A stretch of 64,000 bases of DNA, taken from NCBI GenBank assembly GCA_035772735.1, contig JASDFA010000007.1, positions 144,521,001 through 144,585,000 on the forward strand, read 5' to 3'. The notes below the pieces were generated by a model. It saw only the letters and a program-made list of their open reading frames with translations, searched no databases and was not told the DNA's origin. Positions 36,241 through 47,986 of the stretch are shown piece after piece. How positions within the stretch are numbered: the stretch's first letter is position 1; the number at the start of each line of letters is the position of its first letter. This DNA comes from Datura wrightii. Its lineage: Eukaryota > Streptophyta > Magnoliopsida > Solanales > Solanaceae. A program made the position numbers and the translations under genes.

Positions 36241-36785
36241 TTCTTTATTTTATGGTTCGTTATGCTTGTCTGATGCTGCTAACCTCCTGCCTTATCTTGT
36301 TACTGTAGTTATTTGAAGGGGACTGAGCAGCAACTCTAATTGAAGAGCTGCTGACATCCTTTTACTTATCTAGCTACTTAGTTCCATTCCCTAGGTTAAT
36401 CTGGCAGCATAAATTAATATATAAATAGGTCGTGGTCATCTAATTTGTTTCTATTATGAATCTTGTGGCTGAAACTATAAACTGGCAGCAGAAATCATGG
36501 TGTTCATATAGATAGGTATTTTCACTTCAACTTAATAGGAAGTTTCAAGTTTCATTTTTGTGATATTTGGTCAGAGCAACTTGTGCAAAGTTTCAGTTAC
36601 TTGTTCATCATAGATTTTACCATTACCACAGCTCAGGTAAGTGGTTCTCTATGCTTTTCCCTTTTTATTACACTTTTAATTCATGACTTGTATATGCTGT
36701 ATTTGTTATAAATATCTTTTGTTTGGTCGCTCTCTTCCCATCTTTATAGTCTTTATATTATCTAATTAAACTTTGTTATCTGCAG
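36241..36785 (+). other. PRR intron 1, right end, no element seen
   Basis: About 540 bases of ordinary AT-rich intron up to the acceptor TATCTGCAG at 36,785. Nothing further is recognised. Confidence 0.5.
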
Positions 36786-39700
36786 TTATAGAAGCAGCCA
36801 GTGGATTGCAAGCTTGGAAGATACTGGAAAACCTGACCAATCACATTGATCTAGTGTTAACAGAGGTTGTAATGCCTTGCTTGTCAGGCTTAGGCCTCCT
36901 ATGCAAAATCATGAGCCACTACACACACAAGACTATTCCTGTTATCAGTAAGTAGCCCCTGCTTGTTTTGCCAATTCTTCTATTTTAGAACTCTTACTAT
37001 TACCGTGTTTAATTTTGACTTGATACTATTTTGCTTCTACACCTGATGACTGATGAGGACCAAGTGCAGTGATGTCATCTCATGATTCAATGGGTTTAGT
37101 CTTCAAGTGTTTGTCAAAAGGTGCAGTAGACTTCCTGGTAAAGCCTATACGGAAGAATGAGCTTAAGAACCTGTGGCAGCACGTGTGGAGAAGATGCCAC
37201 AGTGTGAGACACCTGTACTCTCTATATCCTTTTTTCTTGCAAGCGTCTTGGTGTAAAAAGAACGGCTGATGCATTGATGTCCGTCAACATACCTAAATAA
37301 CAGTAATTGTTGGTTATGGAGATTAGTGTCTGCTTATTTATTGTTGGGCTGTTTGTCTACTTATAGGCTGTTTCTTTCGTTATGTGTAATATGTCATTTT
37401 TTTCTCACCTTTTTAAACTAGCCTTCCCAGTTTTTTTGTGTACTACCGTGATTAATTTGTTCTCATTTTCTCAGTCTAGTGGAAGTGGGAGCGAGAGTGG
37501 TGCTCAAACTCAAAAATCGATAAAATCAAAAAGCAGTGAGAAGTCTGAAAACAAAAGTGGTAGCAGCGGCGGGGAAGATAATGGGAGCGACGACCTACAT
37601 GTTGGTAATGGCAGTGAGGATGGAAGTGGCACGCAGGTATTGCCATTTGGTATCCTTCCCTAGAAATAAAAGGACATTGTGCAAAATCTGCCTTTTAGCT
37701 TATTGTCATTTATTTATATGCAGAAGAACACATGATAGCAACAGCCTCGAAATGGGCTAGGTCTACTCTTTCGTAGTTATTTGAAGCATTAGATAATTGA
37801 GGTGATTTCCTTATTTTTTTCCCCAAAATGTCTACCGACTAGTACATGTAGAAGAGAGTCTGAGACATATATCTATACATTTAAAACACTATCTTTTGCA
37901 GCAAATAAATGTGGTAGAAATGCACGATTCCATTTGAGTTATCCATTGGTTAGTCCACTGTGACATAGATAATTTTATATGTCCTAGCAATCAAAAGATA
38001 TGCTTATATAAGTTTCTTATGGAAAGGAAAGAAGTAAAGACTCCAAAATTCTGTGTTCTTCTTTAGTCACATTATCATCACGGTTCAACATAATTGTTCT
38101 ACAATGATATCCCTGTTAAGCATCAAAATTCCAAGGCTTGATGACCAATAGACGTACAGAATGATTTGTATAATATCTCTTACTGAGTCTCAAATTTGTA
38201 TTTTGCAGAATTCGTGGACAAAGCAAGCTGTTGAAGCTGATAGCTCTCAGGCAGTGTCTCAATTGAATCAGGTACCTGAGTGTCCAGACAGCACTTGTGC
38301 ACAGGTTATTCGTTCAAATGCAGAAACCGCTGCTAACAAGAATGCACAGACAAATGCCAAAAGGAAACGCCAAGAAGAAGACGACAATCTTGGTAATGAG
38401 TGTTACTAATCTTTTTCTTCTCTTTGCTTTAGTGTCTCTTAGTTGACTGAAACGTATCTATCATGTGTTTAATTGAAGATTACGTTGCAGAAAAAACCTC
38501 CCTTAAGGGCATACCTAGAAATCAGAAGCCAAAACCTGAAAATGCAATTCAGTTTCCAGTCAGACTTGTTGATGCGGAACGTAAGACCCTGCTGGCAATA
38601 AATTCCAACACAAGCAATTTGAAGATGGATAAACACCCGGGAAATCTAGGTTGTAATTTTCCATCCACTGAATATCATGATGTGACTGCTGAGACACCTC
38701 ATCCTCAGACCAACAGCAGAAGGTTGAACAAAGCTGTGCAGGTATTAGAAATCAATAATTCATCCATTGGTGAATCTAAAGAGTTAAGTTTGAAAAGGCC
38801 AAGAGGACCAAAAGAACCAGAAACAACTGCTTAAGATAATCGTAGTGTTTTGAGGAGATCAGATCTTTCAGCTTTCTCAAGGTCTGGAGACAATAGTTAC
38901 TAATTATGCTTTCTAAACTTTTTATCAGAGCTGTGCTGATTTCCTTTGTTAGATGGGGAATTTTCAGCAATTTACCTTTTGCTCTGTGGTGGATCATTTT
39001 GCAGGTATAATTCGTCCTCAAACCCTATGAGAACTTCTAATTGGATTATGCCAAGTAGTTCTTTGATTAATAATGGCCAAGAAGTTGCCAAGAAAAAATC
39101 GGTATGTGATATTCCAACTCCTACAAATGAGAAATTTCCATATCCGAGCTCAAGTGGAACTGGCAATATTCTAGATAAAGGGTCCACCACCAATAAGCTT
39201 TCTGAGGAACTATTACTTTCTAGAGATAAAGCAGAAGCAACATCAACAATTAAAGGTTTGCACTCATCGTCAGCTTTCAAACCTGCAAAACTTGACTTCA
39301 GAATCTCCCCTCAGAAAGTGCCACAAGTTAAGCTTAAGCCTTGTAACATGCAAGCTACAGATAGTCATGCTCTGCGAGGCTCTCACACTGACATCCTAGT
39401 TCAGCACACTCATCAGCACCACCACCATCATCACTTCCATGACCTAGATCAAGATTTGTACTTCCACTCATGTAGATATCTCATTGAAGAAACTGACTGC
39501 GGGTGGCACAAGTTGTGCTTAATCCAACATTCTAGCTAGGCCTTGTGAAGGGAACCCTGAATATCACAGTTTGAACAGAAGTGCTTCGGGAAGTAAATGT
39601 GGAAGCAATGTTCAGGATGGAAGCTGCACAGCTATAAATGCTGGAGGCACAAATGGGGAAAGTGATAATGGGTTAGCTGGCAAAAATGAAAGTGGTGATG

Positions 39701-39807
39701 CCAGCGGCAGTGGTTGTGGAAATACGATAGATCCTTCTAAACTTGCCAGAGCAGCAGCCTTGACCAAATTTCATCAGAAGAAGAAAGATAGATGCTTTAA
39801 GAGAAAG

Positions 39808-40006
39808 GTAGATTGAAACATTCCATTTCTAGCTTCTCTATCCTAACCTTGTTTTCATCAGTGATTGGTCCTATTCCTACTTTCTCGTGAAGTAGCTTGC
39901 CCAGCATTCTACTGTCGTACCTGGTCAATCTGTTTATCTGTTGGTATATATAGATGACATAGCTATTACATGCAATGATCATGATTCATGAGAAAATCAT
40001 CCAGTA
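39808..40006 (+). other. PRR intron 7, left end
   Basis: Intron sequence from the donor GTAGAT at 39,808 to the LINE tail. The donor is weak (GTAGAT), and if it is not used the frame ends two codons later at TGA. Confidence 0.5.
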
Positions 40007-43000
40007 ACAACAACAGCATACCCTGTGCAATCCCATAGTGGGGTCTAGGAAGGGTAGAGTGTAGGCAGATCTTATTCCTACTTTGGGAGGTAGAGAGTTC
40101 GGTAGAGAGGTTGTTTCTTATACACCTTCAGCTCAAGGAAAAGCATATCAAAGCAAATGGAAAAAGAAATAGCAGAAATGAAGAAATCATGGCAAAAACA
40201 AGGATGACAAAGCATTCCGGAAAAAAAGGAACAACTACGGCAAAATAGTGCGATTATCGACGTACAAGAGACATTATATAGTAATAGAAATTAATGGATA
40301 AGAAACTATAGGAGAAATACTACGACTACCAGTATGGAAGGATAAGTAAGACAACGCTCTACTAACTACTAATATTCTACCTAATTTGTGTACTCCACAA
40401 CCTCCTATCTAAGGTCATATCCTCGGTAAGCTGCAACTGCTTCATTTCCTGTCTAATCACCTCTTCCCAATACTTCTTCAGCTTACCTCTACCTCTCCTG
40501 AAACTATCTATAGTCAACCTCTCACATCTTCGCATTGGGGCTTTCATGCATCTCCTCTTTACTTGCCCGAACTATCTCAGCTTCGCTTCCCGCATCTTGT
40601 CCTCCATCGAGGCCACTCCTACCTTATCTCGGATATTTTCATTTCTAATCTTATATCTCCTAGTATGCCACACATCCATCGCAACATCCTCATTGTTGCA
40701 ACTTTCATCTTCTGAACGTAGGAAATTTTGACTGGCCAACACTCCGCCCATACAACATAGTTGGTTTAACCACCACTTTGTAGAACTTGCCTTTAAGTTT
40801 TGGTGGCACCTTCTTATCACACAGTACTCGGGATGCGAGCCTCCATTTCATCCACCCTGCACAAATACATGTGTGATTGACATCATCATCAATCTCCCGG
40901 TTTCCTTGGATAATAGACCTATGATACTTTTGAATTTTTTTTTCTTTTGGATGGCATGTGCATCTAGTCTCACTTCCATGGCAGCCTCAGGTGTTATATC
41001 ACCGAACTTGCACTCCAAGCATTCTGTGTTAGTCTTACTCAACCTGAACCCTTTAGACTTCAGGGTCTGTATCCAAACTTCCAGTTTAGTGTTAACTCCA
41101 TCGTGGGTCTCCTCAATTAGTACTATATCATCCGAAAATAACATACACCATGGCACCTCCCTTGGATTCTCCGCGTTAATTCATCTAGCACCAAGACAAA
41201 TAAAAATGAGCTAAGAGCTGATCCCTGGTGCAGCCCCATCACAACTGGAAAGTACTTCGAGTCTCCTCCTAATGTCTTTACCAATGACACCATCATACAT
41301 GTCCTTAATCGCCTTAGTGTATGCCACTGGTATTCCTCTAGCTTCCAAGCATCTCATAGAACCTCCCTAGGGTCTTAGTCGTATGCAAGACCATGTGTAG
41401 GTCCTTCTTCCTCTCCCTGTACTGTACCATCAATCTCCTTACAGGATACATGGCTTCTGTAGTTGAGCACCCCCGCATGAATCCGAACTGGTTCTCTGAA
41501 ATAAACTTGCCCCTTCTCACCCTATCTCTGCCACTCTTTTTCAATCTTTCATAGTGTGGTTTAGTAACTTGATATCCCTATAGTTGTTGTAACTTTGAAT
41601 GTCACATTTGTTCTTGTACAATGGAATCATTATACTCCACCTCCACTCCTTGGGCATTTTCATAGTCTCAAAAAGGACATTAAACAGTCTAGTCAGCCAC
41701 TCCATACTTGCCTTGCCTGTGCTATTCCAAAATTCCACAGGGATTTCGTCGGGCCCAGTCGCTCTTCCCTGGTGCATCCCACAAATAACACCTTTAACCT
41801 CCTTAACCTTTATACACCTACAATACCCAAAAATCGTGACGCGCCGACGCCTCTCTAAATGCTCCAAATCCCCTAACACGATGTTTCTATCCCCCTCTTT
41901 GTTTAAGAGTTTGTGAAAGTATGACTGCCATCTCTATTTAATAAATGCCTTATCCACCAATACTTTGTCGTCCTTGTCCCAGATGCACTTCATTGATCCA
42001 GGTTACGGTCCCTCCTCTCTCTCACCTTGGCTAGCCTGTACAACTTCTTATCCCTGTCTTTGCCCTCTAATTCTACATACAAGCATTCAAAAGTTGCCAT
42101 TTTTGCTGCCATAATAGCTAACTTGCCAATCCTTCCGCACCATCTTATACCTTTCCCTATATGTCCGCTTTTCCTCCTCGTCATTACTATCCCCCAATTT
42201 TGCATACACTACCTTTTTTGCCTCCATCTTCCCTTGGACTTCTCCATTCCACCATCAATCCCCTTGATGTTCGCCAAATCTACCTTTCGAGACCCCTAAC
42301 ACCTCTCTAGCCGCTTCCTTGATGCAACCAGCAGTCATATCCCACATATTGTTCGCATCTCCATTATTCCCTCAAGCCTTCATAGCCATCAATTTCCCTC
42401 CATCTCCTGGGCACTGGCCATAGTCAACCTAACCCATTTGATCCTTTGTCGGTCATCCACAACCCTCTTCTGCCTTTTTCCCCTTATCTCTAAATCCATC
42501 ATCAAGAGCTTATGTTGGGTCGAATAACCTTGCAGTCTTTACAAAGACATTTATCATCTTCCTAAGGAGCAAATAGTCTATCTGCGTCTTAGCCACTGTA
42601 CTAGGAAGGTTACCAAGTGCTCTTCCTTCTTTGGGAAACTCGAATTGGCTACCACCAACCCAAAAGCTCTTGCGAAATCCAAAAATGAGACTCCTCCTTC
42701 ATTCCTATCCTCGAAATCAAAATCTTATGCACATTGTCATATCAAGGACCCAATGTGTTTATTGAAATCTCCTCCTATGAATTACTTCTTAGTGTGCGGT
42801 ATACTCTCACCACCTTGTCCAAATCCTCCCAGAAGTGGCTTTTGTCCTCTCGCCCAAGCCCGCTTGCGGAGCGTATGCATTAATAAAGTTCAAAATGGAT
42901 CCTCCAACGACTAACTTAATCATTATCTTCCTGTCGTTGATCCTCCTTAGTTCAACTACTTGCTCTCTTAGCTCATTATCTACTAAGATGCCTACTCCAT

Positions 43001-43330
43001 TCTTATTCCTCAAGCCTCCTGAGTACCACAACTTATACCCGTCCACATCTCGCGCCATAGTTCCTACCCATTTGGTTTCCTGGACACAAGATATACTAAT
43101 ACTCCTCTAGCCGGAAGAACCGGGTCATGATGGAATTGACTGGAATCTGTCAGGATCTACACCGGAAAAGGCTGTTATGACTGGACCCCACACAAAACCA
43201 TGTAGATAGAGAAAGGGGGAAAGAGAGAGAAGGAAAGGCAGAGAAGAAGAGGAGACGTTACCTATGCCGTGCTTTGTTGACGGGAGTGGAGTCTAAGAGG
43301 AGGAGTGACGGTTTACCGTTGAGAGAGAGA
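40007..43330 (-). mobile_element. RTE-type LINE, nearly full length, decayed, in PRR intron 7
   Basis: Minus-strand element. Its 3' end at about 40,007-40,060 is the complement of an RTE tail (GTTGTTGTTA, GACCCCACTATGGG). Reading 5' to 3' on the minus strand: a purine/pyrimidine-rich leader (about 43,330-43,200); an apurinic endonuclease piece (43,058-42,807) with WYSGGLRNKNGVGILVD and INAYAPQAG; then GRATGPDEIPVEFW and MKMPKEWRWSIMIPLYKNK (41,879-41,541); ENQFGFMRGCSTTEA (about 41,500); the catalytic block FSDDIVLIEETHDG (about 41,130, SDD for ADD); and the RTE C-terminal NIRDKVGVASMEDKMREAK. Many stops and frame changes. Same family as the tail at 26,172-27,139. Confidence 0.85.
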
Positions 43331-43339
43331 GAGGAGATC

Positions 43340-44174
43340 GTTTGACTCAAGAAATTAGGACATCTTAAATATTTTCTTGGTATTTTGGGGCCCAATCAAG
43401 AGGCAATGTTATTTCACAAACTATGTATGTATTAGATACTTTTAGAGATATAGGTATGATGGTTTGCAAACCCGTTGATAGTCTGACGGATCTGAACAGT
43501 AAACTGTTATCAGATCAGGGAAGTTAGGAAGTTAGACTATCTCACTATTACCTAAACAAACATTTCTTTTGCTGTGGGTGTAGTAAGTCAGTCAATGCAT
43601 CTACCAGTCAATGAGATGCTGTTATACCAATCTTAAGACATAAAAAAGCACCAGGCCAAGGATTGTTGCTTGAAGATAAAGGAAACACTCAGATTAAAGG
43701 ATACTTTGATGTAGATTAGGCCGGTTAACCAATTAGTTGATATTCTACATTTGGATTCTGTGTTTTTTTTGTGATAATCTTGTATTATGGAGAAGTAAGA
43801 AGTAGAATGTTGTTGCTCGATACAGTACAGAGCTGAATATTTATCCATGAGAACAACTATTTCTGAACAAATATGTGTTAAACAAGTATTCAATCGAAGT
43901 TTGTGATAATAACATTAAAGAAATACAGTTATATTGTGATAATCAAGCAACATCAGCTATAGCTTCTAATTAAAATTTTTTATAGACGAACTAAAAATAT
44001 AGAAATAGGTACCACTTTGTTCAGGAGAAGGTTATTTCTAAGGAAATTATTACAAATCCTTTATCTCAACTAAACTACTATCAGCTATCTTTACAAAAGT
44101 TCCTCATAGGACTACGATAAACATTTCTAGTAAATTTGGTGCATGTGATTTATATGTTCCGACTTGAGAGGAAG
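43340..44174 (+). mobile_element. Ty1/copia fragment 1 in PRR intron 7, internal end
   Basis: The plus strand reads QSRGNVISQTMYVLDTFRDI, GMMVCKPVDS, GQGLLLEDKGNTQIKGYFDV and, near 43,990, RRTKNIEIGT. This covers the late RT to RNase H region of a copia polyprotein, decayed in several frames. It is followed at once by an LTR-like start, TGTTGGATAG, at 44,176. Confidence 0.7.
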
Positions 44175-44175
44175 T

Positions 44176-44515
44176 GTTGGATAGTAATGATAATTCAAAC
44201 ATGGAAATCAACAAGTCAAGCTCACTTATTTGGAAAATCACAATATGGATAAGAAACTCAAGAAGTCAAACAACCCAATAAGTGCACCTCCCTAAGGTCA
44301 AAGAGGAGCCATTGCAATATATGTGTAGCACACAATCATAACTTCCTCGCATATGTTTAGTTTTCATATAGAAAATCTGACACCTATTATTAGGTGGTGA
44401 TTTGGAAAAGCAATCATTAATTTGAAGGAATTCACAAATCATTTCTAATCCTCAACTTCAATTTTTGTTCTCGAGAGTTCTTATCTCTTTCTTAGTCTAC
44501 ACATTACTAAATTGA
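44176..44515 (+). repeat. LTR-like sequence of copia fragment 1
   Basis: Starts TGTTGGATAGTAATGATAAT directly after a GAGAGGAAG purine tract, the expected position of a 3' LTR. The right end is uncertain. No 5' partner is seen in the window. Confidence 0.45.
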
Positions 44516-44529
44516 AGCAACAGTTTTTT

Positions 44530-44945
44530 TGGCACTTCCGGAGTGTGAATCTAGACAATTTGGGTATTTTTTAGGTATTCAGGTCACTCAGTCCAGATCA
44601 GATATCCTCATCTCCAGTATAAGTATGCCGCAGACATTCTTGTTATGGACCCATTGACCCTCTTATGGATCCAAATGTTAGCTTCTACAAGGTCCATATA
44701 CCCCATATAGGCAGTTGGTTGGTAGGTTGAATTACCTCACAGTAACTCGGTATAATGTTGTCTTTTTGGTGGGTGTTGTAAACTAATTAATGGACTCTCC
44801 ATGTGACTCACTGGGATGCAAAAGTCTAGTCTTTTTTGTGAGTATCGTAAGCCAGTTTATGGACTCTCCATGTGACTCATTGGTTATTCAAGTATCTATA
44901 TTTTTTGATGCATAGCATCAACCTTATCCTAAGGCTGTCACTGAA
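44530..44945 (+). mobile_element. Ty1/copia fragment 2, part A (left of the mitochondrial insert)
   Basis: The plus strand contains FGYFLGIQVTQSRSDILI, a MDP(L/P)-like block and a degraded LNYL-V-R segment (about 44,720-44,760), and twice the phrase MDSPCDS (about 44,793 and 44,858). The local duplication of about 65 bp explains the doubled phrase. Frames are broken. The element continues after the nad4 insert. Confidence 0.65.
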
Positions 44946-45352
44946 TGAATCTGGTAACTAATGCCGCCAGAGAGGCTGAGGTGAGTATCGTCGCATCGCC
45001 TCCGACAACTTCTTTTGCTTTGTAGCTACGGCTCTTATCCTTCCTAAGTGGTTCGTAAGTCTTTCTTAGTTTAGACTTCTAAAGACTGCTTGTGCCCCTT
45101 GTTCCTGCTTTAGCCTGTGAGGTATTGCTCTTGTTGTTCTTTTTAGTGCGACATGCTATGCTTTCTCCCCCATTGCTAGTAGGTTGATGGTTCGCGCGCC
45201 CGGCACACATGTTTTTGCCTTGTGTGTTCATAACTCAAAATAGGTGACCTAACGGCCGCCGCCCGACTAAACATACCAATAGTCACCAGATTCATATGAG
45301 CTATTGAGGAGTAAGCAATGATGTTCTTAAGATCGATCTGCCTTAAAGTATC
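44946..45352 (-). other. Nuclear insertion of mitochondrial DNA: nad4 exon 1 end and following intron
   Basis: On the minus strand the sequence reads TLRQIDLKNIIAYSSIAHMN then LVTIGMFS. This is the conserved end of exon 1 of plant mitochondrial nad4 (complex I subunit 4), with only one or two changes. It is followed by GC-rich sequence (CGGGCGGCGGCCGTTAGG, GTGTGCCGGGCGCGCGAACC) that reads as group II intron 1 of nad4 rather than coding. The composition differs sharply from the AT-rich surroundings. The insertion splits a copia element. It is non-functional in the nucleus. Assignment of the intron part is from memory. Confidence 0.75.
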
Positions 45353-45811
45353 AGAAAGAAGATTATTCTTTGAGAACCGGGGACATGAGCAAATACTGAC
45401 CACACATATGTAGAATGAGCGGGATTATTTTCTAATAGATGTTCTTCTTCTACATATTGTGTTTTACTTGGAAGTAATTTGCCTTGGAAAATCAAGAAAC
45501 AAATTAGGTTGCTAGATCCAGTGAGAAGCAAGAGCACCAGACAATGATTATTGCAACTTGGGTACTCATTCGCATCAAATAGTTGTTCTTCATGTGGCAT
45601 CAAGTCTGGTGCTTCACGAGAAAACTGAACACATGGAGATCAACCACACTTTCTTGGAGAAAGATACACTTAGGAGATATTGTCACGAAATTCATGAAGT
45701 CAAATGATCAGTTTCAAGATATACTCACCGCCTTTCACGTGTCTTCATATTAGTTACATTCGTAACAAACACGGTGCAGCCACTTGCATGCTCCAACTTG
45801 AGGAGAGTGTT
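45353..45811 (+). mobile_element. Ty1/copia fragment 2, part B (right of the mitochondrial insert)
   Basis: The plus strand continues the RNase H region: YCVLLGSNLPWKIKKQ (about 45,448-45,496), then GDIVTKFMKSNDQFQDILTA (about 45,677-45,736) and HLHAPT at the C-terminal end, followed by GAGGAGAG. These are in the right order to follow part A, so one element was split by the mitochondrial DNA. Confidence 0.65.
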
Positions 45812-46020
45812 AGTTAATGTAATCAACTAAGTGCGTATAGTTATGCTTAATGTAAGGGCCCACATCAGGAAACATAATAATATACATAATAAAGTGTGCA
45901 TGTAAAAGGACCTAGGTGTATTGCATATGACAAGTGTCTTCACACATTCTCACAATTCCTTCTGCCTTTCTCACCACTGCTCAATATTCAAACTTTTTAA
46001 AGTACATAGTGTAAAGAAAA
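45811..46020 (+). repeat. LTR-like start after copia fragment 2
   Basis: TGTTAGTTAATGTAATCAAC begins directly after the purine tract. It is probably the 3' LTR of fragment 2; the right end is not resolved. Confidence 0.4.
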
Positions 46021-47986
46021 GAGAAGAAAGAGATTTTGGGAATGAATCACTTATTATTCCTTCTAGCATGTTGGGACTTAAATAATGTTTACTAGTAATC
46101 CATAAAAGGAAAGAAAAGTAATTTCTGCTCCTAATATTACACAATAACATGGATTTTAGCCTAATCCATATTTACAAGGAATTTATATTTGTAATATTTA
46201 CACTTAGCATTTACACTTTTAACATAGTTCCAATTTTCTCAATGTTGGACACCTGTATATATACACTGTATTCAAAATATATGTCGGAATTGACTTATGC
46301 TAAGATAGTCAGTGATTTTGGGAATTTGGATAACGTAGCGTCCATGGAGATCGTAGATCTTGTTCATATAGATTGAGGAGTATGAAGTGTAGCTGTCTAA
46401 ATCCATAAACCTGTCAAGGCGCCGTCACTGGTTCTCTACTTGTTCACCTGTGTCGGTTTGGGATGCAGTCAGTGCAGATTAGCAGTTCACTGTTGGGCAT
46501 AAACGATTCAAGTGGGTTTTGTATTTTCAAGAGATTACAAAACAAGGAGATGCCAATTTGGAGGAAAATTTAAAATGGTTATGGATGGATGAAGAATGTG
46601 AGACCTGTAATATCAGCATGTCTAAGGATAGAAGTTGGAATATGTGCATTTTGTCTGGAAGAGCTAGGCACCTCTGAACTGTTGGTGCCAATTCCCTGGA
46701 TAGGATAGGGCAGGAGAAAATTCAGGGGTTGAGTGTTCCTACTATAAGATGATGCTGTTAATCTGAGGAGGCTAAATTTGGTTTGCGTTAATGGAGGAAA
46801 AGATGCTGCTCCTGAATATTGGGTTCTGCTTAAGTTTTAGTTTATTGTTGACGAGAAAAAAAGAGAAGATATTGAGAGACTTATGTTTTATATTTTCACT
46901 GTTCATCTAGTCCAGAATTTGGTTTCTAACAAGGTTTGCATTTCTTTTTTCTTCTTACAATCTCCTTGTGAACTTCTTGTAGTTTGAATATGTAATAACT
47001 TAACTGTAGCTCTCCCGGAAAAAGTAAACACTTCCGACTCCCTCCCTCTTGAAGTGGATTATCCAGTCATGTATAATTCTTAAAATGTATGAAAGTGGGA
47101 TATTATAGAAGAAATTCCACATTAAGTAAAGAATATATGAAATAATATTTGATTTCTTGGGAATGAATAAAAAATTTTAATTTTCAAAAATTTTAGTCAA
47201 AAAAAGGATTGAAGTGAATTGAAATGGGATGAAGAAGGAACGTTAGTAAGTAAATTGTGATGGAGGTGAACGTGTTTGCAACAATTGTATCTAAACTCAT
47301 TTGTTATTTACTTCATCGTCAAAGTATAAAGCTCTACTGTTACAACAGTTGTATCTGAACTCACTTGTTATTTACTTCATCGACAAAGTATAAAACTCTA
47401 TTGTGTTATGAGGTGCGTATAGAACAAATACTGCCTATGTTAATAAGGTCGTGTATGTGCCAAATGTAGCACTTCTATGTTCTTTTATTTGTTTTAAGTT
47501 GATAAACTGATAACTAATGTTGTTATTAAACCGTTGCTTTTGCAGGCAAATGGATTTTAATTTTTAAAATCAGGTAGGCAATACTTGAACTGTAATTGTT
47601 AGAGAAGAACTGATTTCTGTTTCCAAGTCAAGTGATCGTAACTAGTTGAAGCTGGTCTACTTCCTCTATGCATCATACAAGTGATCGTGGGGGAACGCAC
47701 ATATTTCTAGTTCCAGTAATTTTCCTTTTGTATCTTGCACTCAGTCATTCAGAAAGTGATAGGTGCTTCTATGCATAGGGAGTTGAATTTTAGAAGGAAT
47801 GAGGTTGACCTGAGAAGCGTACATGGATTGTAGACCTAAAAGCTATGTGGAAAAATGCATGCAACAATCATGATGTTCTCATTTTCCTGTTATTTTACTG
47901 AAGTCAAATGGCTATACAATCCATTTGAGTCCGGATGGCGTGGCAGAAGTAATCTTTTCTTCCTTGAAATGTAAATTTTGGCTCAG
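46021..47986 (+). other. PRR intron 7, right end, no clear element
   Basis: About 2 kb of AT-rich intron. The only structure I see is a 64-bp tandem duplication (47,279-47,342 and 47,343-47,406, starting CAACA(A/G)TTGTATCT). A short open frame at 46,149-46,376 has no recognisable similarity. The acceptor GGCTCAG lies at 47,980-47,986. Confidence 0.45.

Noticed and set aside
45176..45403. Open frame containing nad4 sequence as a possible nuclear nad4 gene
   Set aside because: Only the end of exon 1 is present. It runs into sequence that reads as the mitochondrial intron, and it has no transit peptide or remaining exons.
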